From assembly GCF_009792295.1 (NCBI RefSeq), contig NZ_CP039934.1, positions 3,554,501 to 3,618,500 of the forward strand: a stretch of DNA of 64,000 nucleotides, read 5' to 3'. Positions 1 to 8,292 of this stretch are shown one piece after another. The stretch is from Myroides fluvii. Its GTDB lineage: Bacteria; Bacteroidota; Bacteroidia; Flavobacteriales; Flavobacteriaceae. The position numbers were made by a program, and so were the translations under genes. Numbering within the stretch: the stretch's first letter is position 1; the number at the start of each line of letters is the position of its first letter. The notes under the pieces were generated by a model, which saw only the letters and a program-made list of their open reading frames with translations, was not told the DNA's origin and ran no database searches.

Positions 1-385
1 AATGATCTTTATCTATATTAACATAAGGTACTTCTCTTAAATATTCAACATTTATGTTTTCTAAATCAAACAAAACTTCTTTAAAATCTCCTTCTATTCT
101 GTAACCTATCAAAATACCATCATATAAATCAAGCGCCATTACATTATAACTTTGATCAAGTAAATTACAAATTTTTATACCTATAAGTTGATAATTAATC
201 TCTTTCTTTATATACAATTTAGAAAGCTCTAAATCGACAATCATACGCTTCCATCCATGTCCCAAAAGTTCATTTGGTACAATATCTAATATGAATTTTG
301 GAGTAATTTGATTATTCAAAAACGAATATTTTAAAGGTAGTTTTTTGACTACAGCCTTTAATAATTCAAATTCCCAACTTTGCAT
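1..385 (-). CDS. Putative immunity protein, cut by the window edge
   Basis: The frame is open from an ATG at 385-383 to the window edge, about 128 codons with no stop, so the C-terminus is missing. The product begins MQSWEFELLKAV. It has no signal peptide or membrane segment and I do not recognise the family. It starts 35 bases after the stop of the RHS toxin gene on the same strand, with an A/G-rich stretch (AAAAAGAGAAAA) before the ATG. The immunity role is inferred only from this position: in polymorphic toxin loci the cognate immunity gene directly follows the toxin tip. Confidence 0.6.
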   Translation of the reverse strand, partial: MQSWEFELLKAVVKKLPLKYSFLNNQITPKFILDIVPNELLGHGWKRMIVDLELSKLYIKKEINYQLIGIKICNLLDQSYNVMALDLYDGILIGYRIEGDFKEVLFDLENINVEYLREVPYVNIDKDH

Positions 386-420
386 ATTATTTTTTCTCTT
401 TTTTTTAAATATATTAAACA

Positions 421-2319
421 TTAGTATCCAAAAGTATTTCCATTTTTAATTTCTTGTTTTATCTCTTTAGGTAAGAATCTAAACCTATATGAATCATGTA
501 TTGAATGCTGTATTGAATTAAGCGGCTGTAAATTCAATCTATTATTTTTCAACCAATTAGGAGCCCAAGTAGCTCTCTGAGGAATAAAACGATGATGGAG
601 TTCTTCATAAACCTTAAATACATTACCATTAGACATCCTTATTGGTTGATATATCGGCTTTGTTCGTGTTGCCCAATATGTCGCCTTATACTGAGAAAAC
701 GTTTTACCTTCCCAATGAATTGACTTCGGGGTTCTACTCTGACTAGGAGTTCCTGCAGACCCCATATCACCTCCAAAATTATTAATCTTATCTAACCACA
801 ATGAATGTGCTGCATATGCTGTCCAATCCTTAGAACCATCCGACCTTGTAGAAGCATCCATAGCTTGACTATGTGTATTCATAACTTGAGTACCTCCTCC
901 TATATCTGAAATAGCTTGAGTTAAACTATTTGATTGTCCTGTCTGATTTGGAGTTCCTTCATCTTCTAAATATCCTTGAAATTCTGGAGAACCTACACTA
1001 ACCTTTGCTTTAGGCGCACTAGAAAAAAAAGATTTAAATGAACTCCACGCTCTCGAAAACCAACTATCTTTTTCTCCTGTTCCTTCCGCACTCATCCCCG
1101 TAGGATCCACCAAATTAATCGGGTTATTGTGTACATAATGGTACGGATTCCATCCTGGGAACTGTTCCGCCAACGGATCCACATTCATCCATCGACCAAT
1201 CGCAGCATCATAGTTCCTTGCTCCGTAATCATACAAGTTCAATCCCAGCTCCTCTTGATTTTCTTTTCCATTATACTGATACTTATAATTCGCACCTATG
1301 GTATTATTCTTCTCATTATACCCTTGATGCGCTAATCCAAAGGGATAGTAATTCGTTTCTTCAATGATCTCACCAATGTCTATCTTGTCGTTTTTATTCG
1401 AATCAGAATAACTTAGGCGAACATTACCAAGGTGATCGCGGTATTGATACACATAGTTTTGTGTTTCTGCATTGAAATATCCTTCTGCGGTCGGGAAGAA
1501 ACTCAATACTCCATCTACGTATTGGAAACCATCTACATAGTCCGTTACCACGACGCTACTGCCTTGGGTGACTTTCTTCTGCACTTTTTCTCCTGTGGCT
1601 GTATAAAGATAAGTAATTTTTCCGGCTGCAAAAACAACTTCGGTTGGTAAATTCAAATGGTTGTACTTCATCGAAGTAATTCCCTTGTTGCGGTCTACTT
1701 TTAGGTTACCAAAACTATCGTAATCATAGTGTTTAGCAGCTGTACTCCCCTGTTTGAATCCATCGGTATTGTTAGAGGCATCCTCTACTTTTTGTAGGAT
1801 ATTTCCATCATAACTATAAGTCAGCTGATCTAAATCCAAGGCAATAGCGGTATTTACACTGCGTCCTTTGCGGTTTAAGGAGGTAATATTTCCATTGACA
1901 TCGTAGTTCATGCGCTCATCATACAAACCTATAAGGGGCGTAGTTCCCTCTGGTTCTTGATAAATTCCAGCTTTTAGACGACTTAACTTATCATATCCAT
2001 AACTATAGCGACGCAATACATTGTCTTGTGCTGTTTTCCAGCTTTGTTCAACGATGTTTCCATTATACAGCTTCTTGACTTCACCTATCCCTTCACTATC
2101 CAAGGTATTGTAGTTTAGCTTCATCGCAAACAGAGCTTTCTTGCCAAAATCACCCGCTTCTAAATTACCCGTACTATTTACTTGGGTTAGCCAACCTCTA
2201 ATATTGTATCTATAGTTGATCTCTTGTAAAAAGGAAGAACGAATAGTACTACTAAAATCTTTTATAACAGGTAAATCAATTGAGGCAGCAGGTCTAATTA
2301 CGGGATCTGTTACTAGCAT
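421..2319 (-). CDS. RHS repeat-associated core protein with HNH/GHH-like nuclease tip, 5'-truncated
   Basis: YD/RHS repeats fill roughly the first 300 residues (YDVNGNITSL, YDYDSFGNLKVD). The RHS-associated core follows (YRDHLGNVRLSY, YYPFG, GKENQEELGLNLYDYGARNYD) and ends at the usual junction NPINLVDPTGM near residue 410. After the junction comes a unique ~220-residue tip. It contains LHHRFIPQ at about residues 574-581 and a later N/H-rich segment (NSIQHSIHD), which resembles HNH/ENDO VII-type (GHH/LHH) nuclease toxins. There is no signal peptide. The frame stays open upstream of the chosen ATG to about 2385 with RHS-like residues (GGRERT), so the N-terminal half of a normal, much longer RHS protein is missing and the start is uncertain. 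Its core differs from the cassettes at 28-37 kb, so it is a separate lineage. Nuclease activity is inferred from the motif only. Confidence 0.8.
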   Translation of the reverse strand: MLVTDPVIRPAASIDLPVIKDFSSTIRSSFLQEINYRYNIRGWLTQVNSTGNLEAGDFGKKALFAMKLNYNTLDSEGIGEVKKLYNGNIVEQSWKTAQDNVLRRYSYGYDKLSRLKAGIYQEPEGTTPLIGLYDERMNYDVNGNITSLNRKGRSVNTAIALDLDQLTYSYDGNILQKVEDASNNTDGFKQGSTAAKHYDYDSFGNLKVDRNKGITSMKYNHLNLPTEVVFAAGKITYLYTATGEKVQKKVTQGSSVVVTDYVDGFQYVDGVLSFFPTAEGYFNAETQNYVYQYRDHLGNVRLSYSDSNKNDKIDIGEIIEETNYYPFGLAHQGYNEKNNTIGANYKYQYNGKENQEELGLNLYDYGARNYDAAIGRWMNVDPLAEQFPGWNPYHYVHNNPINLVDPTGMSAEGTGEKDSWFSRAWSSFKSFFSSAPKAKVSVGSPEFQGYLEDEGTPNQTGQSNSLTQAISDIGGGTQVMNTHSQAMDASTRSDGSKDWTAYAAHSLWLDKINNFGGDMGSAGTPSQSRTPKSIHWEGKTFSQYKATYWATRTKPIYQPIRMSNGNVFKVYEELHHRFIPQRATWAPNWLKNNRLNLQPLNSIQHSIHDSYRFRFLPKEIKQEIKNGNTFGY

Positions 2320-2564
2320 TGTACGCTCTCGACCACCTATCCGCTTTTGTTTGACACCCCTCTTATTGTTAAAAAAAATAAATCATCTCATTTCGGAAAC
2401 AAATGAAGGGTAACTCATGTGCTTTTTTTAAGACAAAGACATAAGCCCTTTTAGATATATAGTGTGGAGTAACGAATGCTATTAAGTAACGTAAAGCTTC
2501 TAATTCAGTTGTTCATTTTCTCTCTTATGAAAGGATGTAGGTAAATGCCCCTACTTCCATAAAA

Positions 2565-2591
2565 AAAGACCTCCTTTCGGAAGTCTTTCTC
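2565..2591 (-). terminator. Hairpin terminator of the alcohol dehydrogenase gene
   Basis: The sequence AAAGACcTCC-TTTC-GGAaGTCTTT forms a stem with one mismatch just past the dehydrogenase stop. On the minus strand it is followed by a run of T. Confidence 0.7.
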
Positions 2592-3653
2592 TTACTTTTT
2601 TAATGAAGCCATATCGATAACAAATCGATACTTGACATCCCCTTTCAATAGGCGATCATAAGCTTGGTTAATCTCTTGCATTTGAATCATTTCAATATCA
2701 GAGGTGATCTTGTGTTTTCCACAGAAATCTAGCATCTCTTGTGTTTGTGCAATACCGCCAATTAAAGAACCGGAGAAGCTAATTCGATTCATAATCAAGC
2801 TAAATGCCGCAACAGGCAGTGGATGTTCTGGTGCCCCTACCAATGTTAGTTTACCATCTCTCTTCAGTAGGTTGATGTACGCATTGATATCGTGTTGGGC
2901 AGACACGCAATCCAAGATAAAGTGCAACGTATGTGCGTTGGCTTTCATTTGTTCTTTGTCTGTCGATAAAATAACCTCATCTGCACCTAAGCGTTTAGCG
3001 TCTTCCACTTTCGATTGTGAAGTTGTAATGACAACCACTTTTGCTCCCATGGCTTTGGCAATTTTAACTGCCATATGCCCTAATCCTCCAATTCCTACAA
3101 TCCCCACTTTTTGTCCAGGACCTACATTCGCATGTCTCAAAGGTGAAAAAGTAGTAATTCCTGCACAAAGTAAAGGAGCGGTTGCTGCTAAATCTAAATT
3201 CGTCGGAACGCGCAAAACGAAATCTTCGTCTACAACAACAGCTTCTGAATACCCGCCAAAGGTTTGTTGGTTTAAATGCACATCTGGACTGTTATAAGTC
3301 CCGATATTGCCATTTTCACAATATTGTTCTACGCCTTCTTTACAACTATCACAAGTACGACAACTATCGACCATACAACCTACACCAACTAAATCACCTA
3401 CTTTGAACTTGGTTACTGCCGATCCCACTTGAGTTACGCGTCCGACAATTTCGTGTCCGGGTACATTGGGATATTGCGTACCTCCCCATTCATTACGCGC
3501 TGTATGTAAATCGGAATGACATACGCCACAATATAAAATATCAATGGCTACGTCTTTCGCTGTTACCGCACGGCGGCTGATATTCATCTGTTTTAAATCT
3601 GCTTCTGGTGCTTCTGTTCCAAAAGCTTTTACCTGAGTTGTTTCCATTTTCAT
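2592..3653 (-). CDS. Zinc-dependent NAD(P) alcohol dehydrogenase (YahK/cinnamyl-alcohol dehydrogenase type)
   Basis: This is a cytosolic medium-chain dehydrogenase that reduces aldehydes to alcohols, or the reverse. Catalytic zinc site: GVCHSDLH and GHEIVGRV. Structural zinc site: four cysteines in the segment CRTCDSCKEGVEQYC plus the upstream GCMVDSC. Rossmann nucleotide site: GIGGLGHMAVKIA. The chosen start is the ATG at 3653-3651 (MKMETTQVKAFG), which gives the usual family length of about 350 residues. A longer frame to 3734 would add an unrelated N-terminus. An AraC regulator gene lies 100 bases upstream on the same strand and may control it. The physiological substrate cannot be read from the sequence. 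Confidence 0.9.
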   Translation of the reverse strand: MKMETTQVKAFGTEAPEADLKQMNISRRAVTAKDVAIDILYCGVCHSDLHTARNEWGGTQYPNVPGHEIVGRVTQVGSAVTKFKVGDLVGVGCMVDSCRTCDSCKEGVEQYCENGNIGTYNSPDVHLNQQTFGGYSEAVVVDEDFVLRVPTNLDLAATAPLLCAGITTFSPLRHANVGPGQKVGIVGIGGLGHMAVKIAKAMGAKVVVITTSQSKVEDAKRLGADEVILSTDKEQMKANAHTLHFILDCVSAQHDINAYINLLKRDGKLTLVGAPEHPLPVAAFSLIMNRISFSGSLIGGIAQTQEMLDFCGKHKITSDIEMIQMQEINQAYDRLLKGDVKYRFVIDMASLKK

Positions 3654-3752
3654 TATTTTTTTATTTAAATCAATCGTTTGATGTATTGCAAAATTAGTAG
3701 CTATCGGGTTTATTTTCTTTACTGTACAGCTCAAAACCCTTTGCTCTACGGC

Positions 3753-4580
3753 TCAATTTACGCCAATTTCAGAAGGTGATATTCCGTATTCCTTTTTGAA
3801 TGCTGTAGAAAAATGAGAGGGATTTTTAAATCCAACTTCCCAATACACATCTTGTACCTTCGCTCGTTCCTCTTTTAATTTGATATAAGCGGCCTCTAAT
3901 CGCTTCTTAATCATCCATTTTTGAGGCGTAAGCGTACTAATCTTTTTAAAATCTCGCTTAAACGTCGCTAAACTTCGTCCTGTATACGTCGCGATTTGTT
4001 CAATCGTCAAATCATCTTTGTAATGCTCATTGAGAAAATCGAGAATATCAATTTTCCAAGGTTCTGTAAAATCAAAAAGCAACGGATAAAATACCGTTGC
4101 ATTATTTAATAGTGCATAAATTCCCTCCAACAATTTAAGGTCGATTACTTCCTTACTCGGTTGAATATTTTGATCAAAATAAGGCGTAAGTGATTCAAAT
4201 AGACTGGTAATATCGGCTCGTTGCTCAATGGTAAAAACACTTTTATCTGAAATCGATACATGTTGAGGCAAGTGAGTCTTATCTAATTTACTGTAAAACT
4301 CTCGTAATACATTGCGGTTAAAAGTCAATGATATACCTTTATAGTGTTCATTTCCAACACTATTTTTATACATGGTCAACTGATGATTGCGTCGAATAAA
4401 TACACATTGACCTGCTTTTACTTTCGTTCGCTTATTTCTATCTTCGATAATTTGTTCTCCTGAATACACGTAAACCAAAACATGTTCAGGAGTTGCGTGA
4501 ATGCATTTCTCACTATAGTCAGAATAACAAGAAAGAAAAATCCCTGAATAATTAAGGGTTTTAAAGGTAGTAGATGCCAT
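3753..4580 (-). CDS. AraC-family transcriptional regulator
   Basis: A DNA-binding activator or repressor of 275 residues. The N-terminal ~170 residues form a cupin-like sensory domain (VYVYSGEQIIEDRNK). The C-terminal ~100 residues hold the two helix-turn-helix motifs of the family: LTIEQIATYTGRSLATFKRD, then VYWEVGFKNPSHFSTAFKKE followed by GISPSE. It lies directly upstream of, and in the same direction as, the alcohol dehydrogenase gene, so it is a likely local regulator. The ligand is unknown. Confidence 0.88.
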   Translation of the reverse strand: MASTTFKTLNYSGIFLSCYSDYSEKCIHATPEHVLVYVYSGEQIIEDRNKRTKVKAGQCVFIRRNHQLTMYKNSVGNEHYKGISLTFNRNVLREFYSKLDKTHLPQHVSISDKSVFTIEQRADITSLFESLTPYFDQNIQPSKEVIDLKLLEGIYALLNNATVFYPLLFDFTEPWKIDILDFLNEHYKDDLTIEQIATYTGRSLATFKRDFKKISTLTPQKWMIKKRLEAAYIKLKEERAKVQDVYWEVGFKNPSHFSTAFKKEYGISPSEIGVN

Positions 4581-4786
4581 GGTACATTTTCTTTTTTACT
4601 TCCTATAAATGTACAAAAAGGAAAGGGTTTTCTTTTACTGTAAAGCTCATTTTTCTTTTCTCAAAAGCTCATTTACCCGATTATCTTGGTTTGGTAAAGG
4701 GCATCAATTTCCAGAACAGTACCATTATTTGCTCTAGTAAAAAGAAATACTGTTATTAGTCGGGTATACTGCCTTTGTTTGTGTAG

Positions 4787-4945
4787 CAACGCCCCCTTAC
4801 AAATGCTTCTGATTTTTTCTATATTGAGGTCAACTTCCAAGCGGATTTGCATCTCGATATGGAAACTTTTTCTGCATTGTACTCGAAGCATACGGATAAT
4901 TTTCAGGTATTCTTAGGGGAATACGATCGCGTATTTAGCTACTAA
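4787..4945 (+). pseudogene. Possible gene remnant, no start codon
   Basis: This is the only coding-like signal in the 4581-5062 gap. A 52-codon open frame follows a TAG and ends at TAA 4943-4945. Its residues look protein-like (EVNFQADLHLD, FSALYSKHTDNF, VFLGEYDRVFSY), but there is no upstream start and the only internal ATG is late. I do not recognise the family. It is probably the 3' end of a deleted gene. Confidence 0.3.
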
Positions 4946-5062
4946 AATAAAAGGTACAAGCAAGAGAGCTGGAAAATGTACAAACGCATCACGTTAGGAC
5001 AATCTCTTACTCGTACCTTCATTAGATAGATATAAAATCAGAGTCTATGGAGTACACCCCTA

Positions 5063-5878
5063 TCAAAAAGATAAAAATTGATTGGCTCTCTTTTTTAAAT
5101 CTTTACTTGGTATAGCTCTTTCATCTGTGATTCCCATTTGCGCATAAAAATTGCGAATCAAATTTTCATCGTATACGCCCTTGCCCTTTAGGATGGCATC
5201 GAGCAAACTTAATCGAGCTTTCACGGCATTGGCGGCATATAGGATCGAACGCGCTTTATCTATATCATAATTGCTATAGTCACGGGATAAATAAACTTGA
5301 AAAGGTTGTGGGGTCAGTTTACTTAGATTATCTGCCATATACTGCTTTACAAAAGCGGAGGTAGCAATAATTTTACTGTAAGTAACAAAATCAAACTCAC
5401 CTGGATCTGGCAACATGCTCAGCATGCCTGAGTCATTAAACCCAATGGTGTTAATGCGATACTCTACTTTGGCTAAACCCAATTCTGCCGAAGCTGCAAT
5501 GGCGCCAAATTTAAATTGAGTATCCCCTTTAAAATCACTGACATTGAGTATGATTCTCAACCCCGCCCCCCAACGCGTTCCATAAATCTTACCTGCGATA
5601 GGAGTGGATGTAATTTTATCTGTAAATAACATCACTTCATAACAAAAACAATACGAATTAAATACCACCGATGCAGTACTGGTTAAAATACCTAATTCTG
5701 CTGCTAGGTTTACACTAATCGATCGTTGTAATACTTCAGACTGTGAAAACAATTGGTCTCCACTAGACAACTCTACTGGTTTTAAACTCTCTTGCGTTTC
5801 ATCCGCTATTTTTAGAGCATAAAACCCTCCTTGTTCATCCAAGACCGGACTGACAGGGAACCATTCTAAATTTGCCAT
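5063..5878 (-). CDS. Hypothetical protein, 271 residues
   Basis: An unrecognised protein beginning MANLEWFPVSPVLDEQGG. It has no signal peptide and no clear membrane segment. The first ~200 residues are rich in short beta-like stretches. The last ~70 are helical and charged (KARLSLLDAILKGKGVYDE, KDLKKRANQFLSF). The ATG is within CCATGG and is followed directly by a clean frame. It stands alone, with noncoding DNA on both sides. Confidence 0.7.
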   Translation of the reverse strand: MANLEWFPVSPVLDEQGGFYALKIADETQESLKPVELSSGDQLFSQSEVLQRSISVNLAAELGILTSTASVVFNSYCFCYEVMLFTDKITSTPIAGKIYGTRWGAGLRIILNVSDFKGDTQFKFGAIAASAELGLAKVEYRINTIGFNDSGMLSMLPDPGEFDFVTYSKIIATSAFVKQYMADNLSKLTPQPFQVYLSRDYSNYDIDKARSILYAANAVKARLSLLDAILKGKGVYDENLIRNFYAQMGITDERAIPSKDLKKRANQFLSF

Positions 5879-6521
5879 GGTTACACTTTTTAATTCATGA
5901 TTTCCCTACTTTTTAAAGTGAAAGTTGACCTCCTCAAATAATTAGCCTGATCCATACAGTATCAAACACCAGCTTGCACCTTCGCTTTAACGTATCGCTG
6001 GGGCGTCCTGTATCCAGCTGTTCTTATCAAAAAAACAGCGTCTTTTCAATCAAGAAAAACAAAAACGACTATATCGCTTTTAACTTGCAGTAGGAAGAAG
6101 TTTTATTCTACAACTAAGGGGAGTTCTGTACTTAGTCAAGCATACCCTGTACAAAAGTATATGCACCGTCCAATCGATTTTTAAAAGATATCTTTTTTAC
6201 CTTTAAAATAGAGGTAGAAACCACACCTTGTATAACTTCTTAAGTCCTACCTCTATTTCTATTTAGTGATACTTCAAAGATAAGTGCATTATTTGAATAA
6301 TCCTTGCTTTATTTCAGTCAAAAAACAAACACAACAACCCTTAATTAACTGAAAATCAAAGATTAATATTGAAAATAAAAAAACACCAACCTAATTTAAG
6401 TGGTGTTTTGAGCTAGGTGTTGCATAGGGAGAAATGCCCCGCTACCTTCACTTTATTTTTTGACCTCCACAGGCGCTTCGGATGTACGACTCACATCCGG
6501 TACTCCAATTACTCTGAAATT
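5879..6521. other. Noncoding stretch with two hairpins
   Basis: I see no supported gene here. One inverted repeat has an 11-bp perfect stem (AATAGAGGTAG at 6207-6217, CTACCTCTATT at 6247-6257). A second lies near 6379-6413 (AAACACCA / TGGTGTTT) and could terminate the gene that ends at 6522. Confidence 0.4.
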
Positions 6522-6899
6522 TTAGTTGGTACAACCTGCTCTTCTCTTCCTGATAGGTGAATCTAAATTGTGAATAATAATTACTTCTTCAACGTCACCT
6601 AAATCTTCTTCTAAAGTAATGGTATAAAAGTCCTTTTCTTTTTCCAACTTAATTTCTTGGGTGTGGAACCCTATATAAGCAAACACAATAGAATCACTTT
6701 TTTTATTCTGTAGTTTCAATTCAAATACGCCATTGACATTTGAACCAACACCATTTTCTGTTCCTTTTTCTAAAACAGCAGCCCCTGGTAATGGAAGCCC
6801 ATCTCCCTTAGCCAATACAACTCCTTTAATTTTTCTCGGCCCTGCCAAAACATGCAAGCTGCACAGCAGCACAAAACAGTACAATAAAACGTTTCTCAT
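6522..6899 (-). CDS. Exported carboxypeptidase-regulatory-like domain protein
   Basis: A 125-residue protein with a signal peptide (MRNVLLYCFVLLCSLHVLA) followed by one CarboxypepD_reg-like beta-sandwich domain (IKGVVLAKGDGLPLPGAAVLE, NGVFELKL, FAYIGFHTQEI). This domain normally forms the N-terminus of SusC/TonB-dependent receptors. Here it stands alone and the protein ends in a short basic tail (RKRRAGCTN). No barrel gene follows, so it is either a free-standing small domain protein or the surviving N-terminus of a receptor. Confidence 0.7.
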   Translation of the reverse strand: MRNVLLYCFVLLCSLHVLAGPRKIKGVVLAKGDGLPLPGAAVLEKGTENGVGSNVNGVFELKLQNKKSDSIVFAYIGFHTQEIKLEKEKDFYTITLEEDLGDVEEVIIIHNLDSPIRKRRAGCTN

Positions 6900-7458
6900 T
6901 TCTTTACTTTGTTAGGTGTATACAACTAATGTAGTAAATAAAAGATTGCGTATTTAAAAATATTTTATTCTTATGAGATATAACATCCGTTGTCTTTTAC
7001 CCCCCAAACTCTTTTATATCAAGAATCAGCGGGCACTAATCCCAAGATATAGCAGTAAAAAAGGCATCCTCCATTACGGTTGTAAAACAACAAGTAATAC
7101 GCTATTTATTCAGGTTAAATGCACCCTATGAGAGCATCTCATCATTCATAATATTTAGTTAATATTCGTGTAAGAAATCCCTAAAAAGGTTCCTTTTTTA
7201 TTTGATTTATTTTCTTCTGAGCTGTTAATATTCGTATAGTAAACCAAGTTCCTTTTTATCTCCTTTTTCGAACTAAAAAATGGTCTAAATCTTGTAGTGT
7301 GTCGCTGCAATGGAATGAGCTACGTCGCAATGCTTTTATCCTTGTACATCTTGGTTTCATCCTTATTCTTTGACGAAAGAACTAGTGCAGACTACTATTG
7401 TACCCCCCTTTCTTAACACATAAGAAAACTAGAATTATTAACTCCTTTATTCCAAAAC
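6900..7458. other. Noncoding stretch, nothing recognised
   Basis: There is no coding frame, RNA gene or clear repeat that I can support. It presumably holds the promoter of the PAP2/EptA pair, but no clean TAnnTTTG element stands out. Confidence 0.3.
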
Positions 7459-8292
7459 ATGAATAAGTATATTGCAACTGATGCGATCCAACCCCGGTCC
7501 TTTACATTTTTGCTTCCCTTCGCCTTGCTACTCAAGATTTACTTTTTCTTGTATCTCTTTGATGCACTGTCCATATTTGGGTATGTACACATCCAAAAAA
7601 AGTGGTTTTACTTTATCAACCATTACGTTGATCAGCATCCCCAACTTATATTCAATTTAACGCAATTCGGCGATGCTTTAATTTTCCTCTCTTTTCTCAC
7701 CCTTCTCATTATGTATGCTCCGAAGATATGGGAATCCATTCTTACGGGATCTTTAATCTCAATGGCATTTGCGGTTTTGTTCAAAGAAGCGTTTGCCATT
7801 CCTAGACCAGCAAGGGCTTTTGACTATACCACCTTCAATATTATTGGTGAAAAACTATCCGGATCCACGAGCTTTCCCTCTGGGCATTCGATTACCCTAT
7901 TTACCATTTTAACTATTTTAATGTTTGCCTTTGCTCCAAAAAAGAGAAGTTATAAGATTTCTTATTTTATTGCAATGGTTAGTTTAGGCTTGCTCTTTGC
8001 CTTTACACGTGTGGCTGTTGGGGCTCATTACCCTTTAGATGTACTTGTCGGTTGTGTATTAGGTTATATTTCAGGGTTATTGGGCATCTGTATTACCCAA
8101 AAATACAACTTATGGCCTTGGATTCACAACAGAAAATACTACCCTGCATTTCTCGTTTTATTCCTATCTTGTAGTGTGGTGTTACTTGTGCGCATCTTTC
8201 AAGAAAACCTGTTTATTTACTATTGTGCTTTACTCAGTTTATGCTACTCCTCTTACAAAATTGCTAAAGCCTATGTTCAAAAGAAATCATAA
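7459..8292 (+). CDS. PAP2-family membrane phosphatase
   Basis: An integral membrane acid phosphatase of 277 residues with about six to seven hydrophobic segments. All three PAP2 motifs are present: KEAFAIPRPARAF (K-x6-RP), FPSGHS (PSGH), and TRVAVGAHYPLDV (R-x5-H-x3-D). Such enzymes remove phosphate from lipid carriers or lipid A. Its last 20 bases overlap the start of the phosphoethanolamine transferase gene, so the two are translationally coupled. This fits a role in envelope lipid remodelling (LpxE-like or undecaprenyl-pyrophosphate phosphatase), but the substrate is not decided by the sequence. Confidence 0.88.
   Translation: MNKYIATDAIQPRSFTFLLPFALLLKIYFFLYLFDALSIFGYVHIQKKWFYFINHYVDQHPQLIFNLTQFGDALIFLSFLTLLIMYAPKIWESILTGSLISMAFAVLFKEAFAIPRPARAFDYTTFNIIGEKLSGSTSFPSGHSITLFTILTILMFAFAPKKRSYKISYFIAMVSLGLLFAFTRVAVGAHYPLDVLVGCVLGYISGLLGICITQKYNLWPWIHNRKYYPAFLVLFLSCSVVLLVRIFQENLFIYYCALLSLCYSSYKIAKAYVQKKS

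Noticed and set aside
4673..4891. Minus-strand frame of 72 codons upstream of the AraC gene
   Set aside because: Irregular composition and no start context. It overlaps the better, though degenerate, plus-strand frame at 4787-4945.
8174..8272. Extended N-terminus of the EptA-like protein (start at 8174)
   Set aside because: The added residues are PAP2 coding sequence in another frame and do not fit the family. ATG 8273 gives a normal N-terminus.
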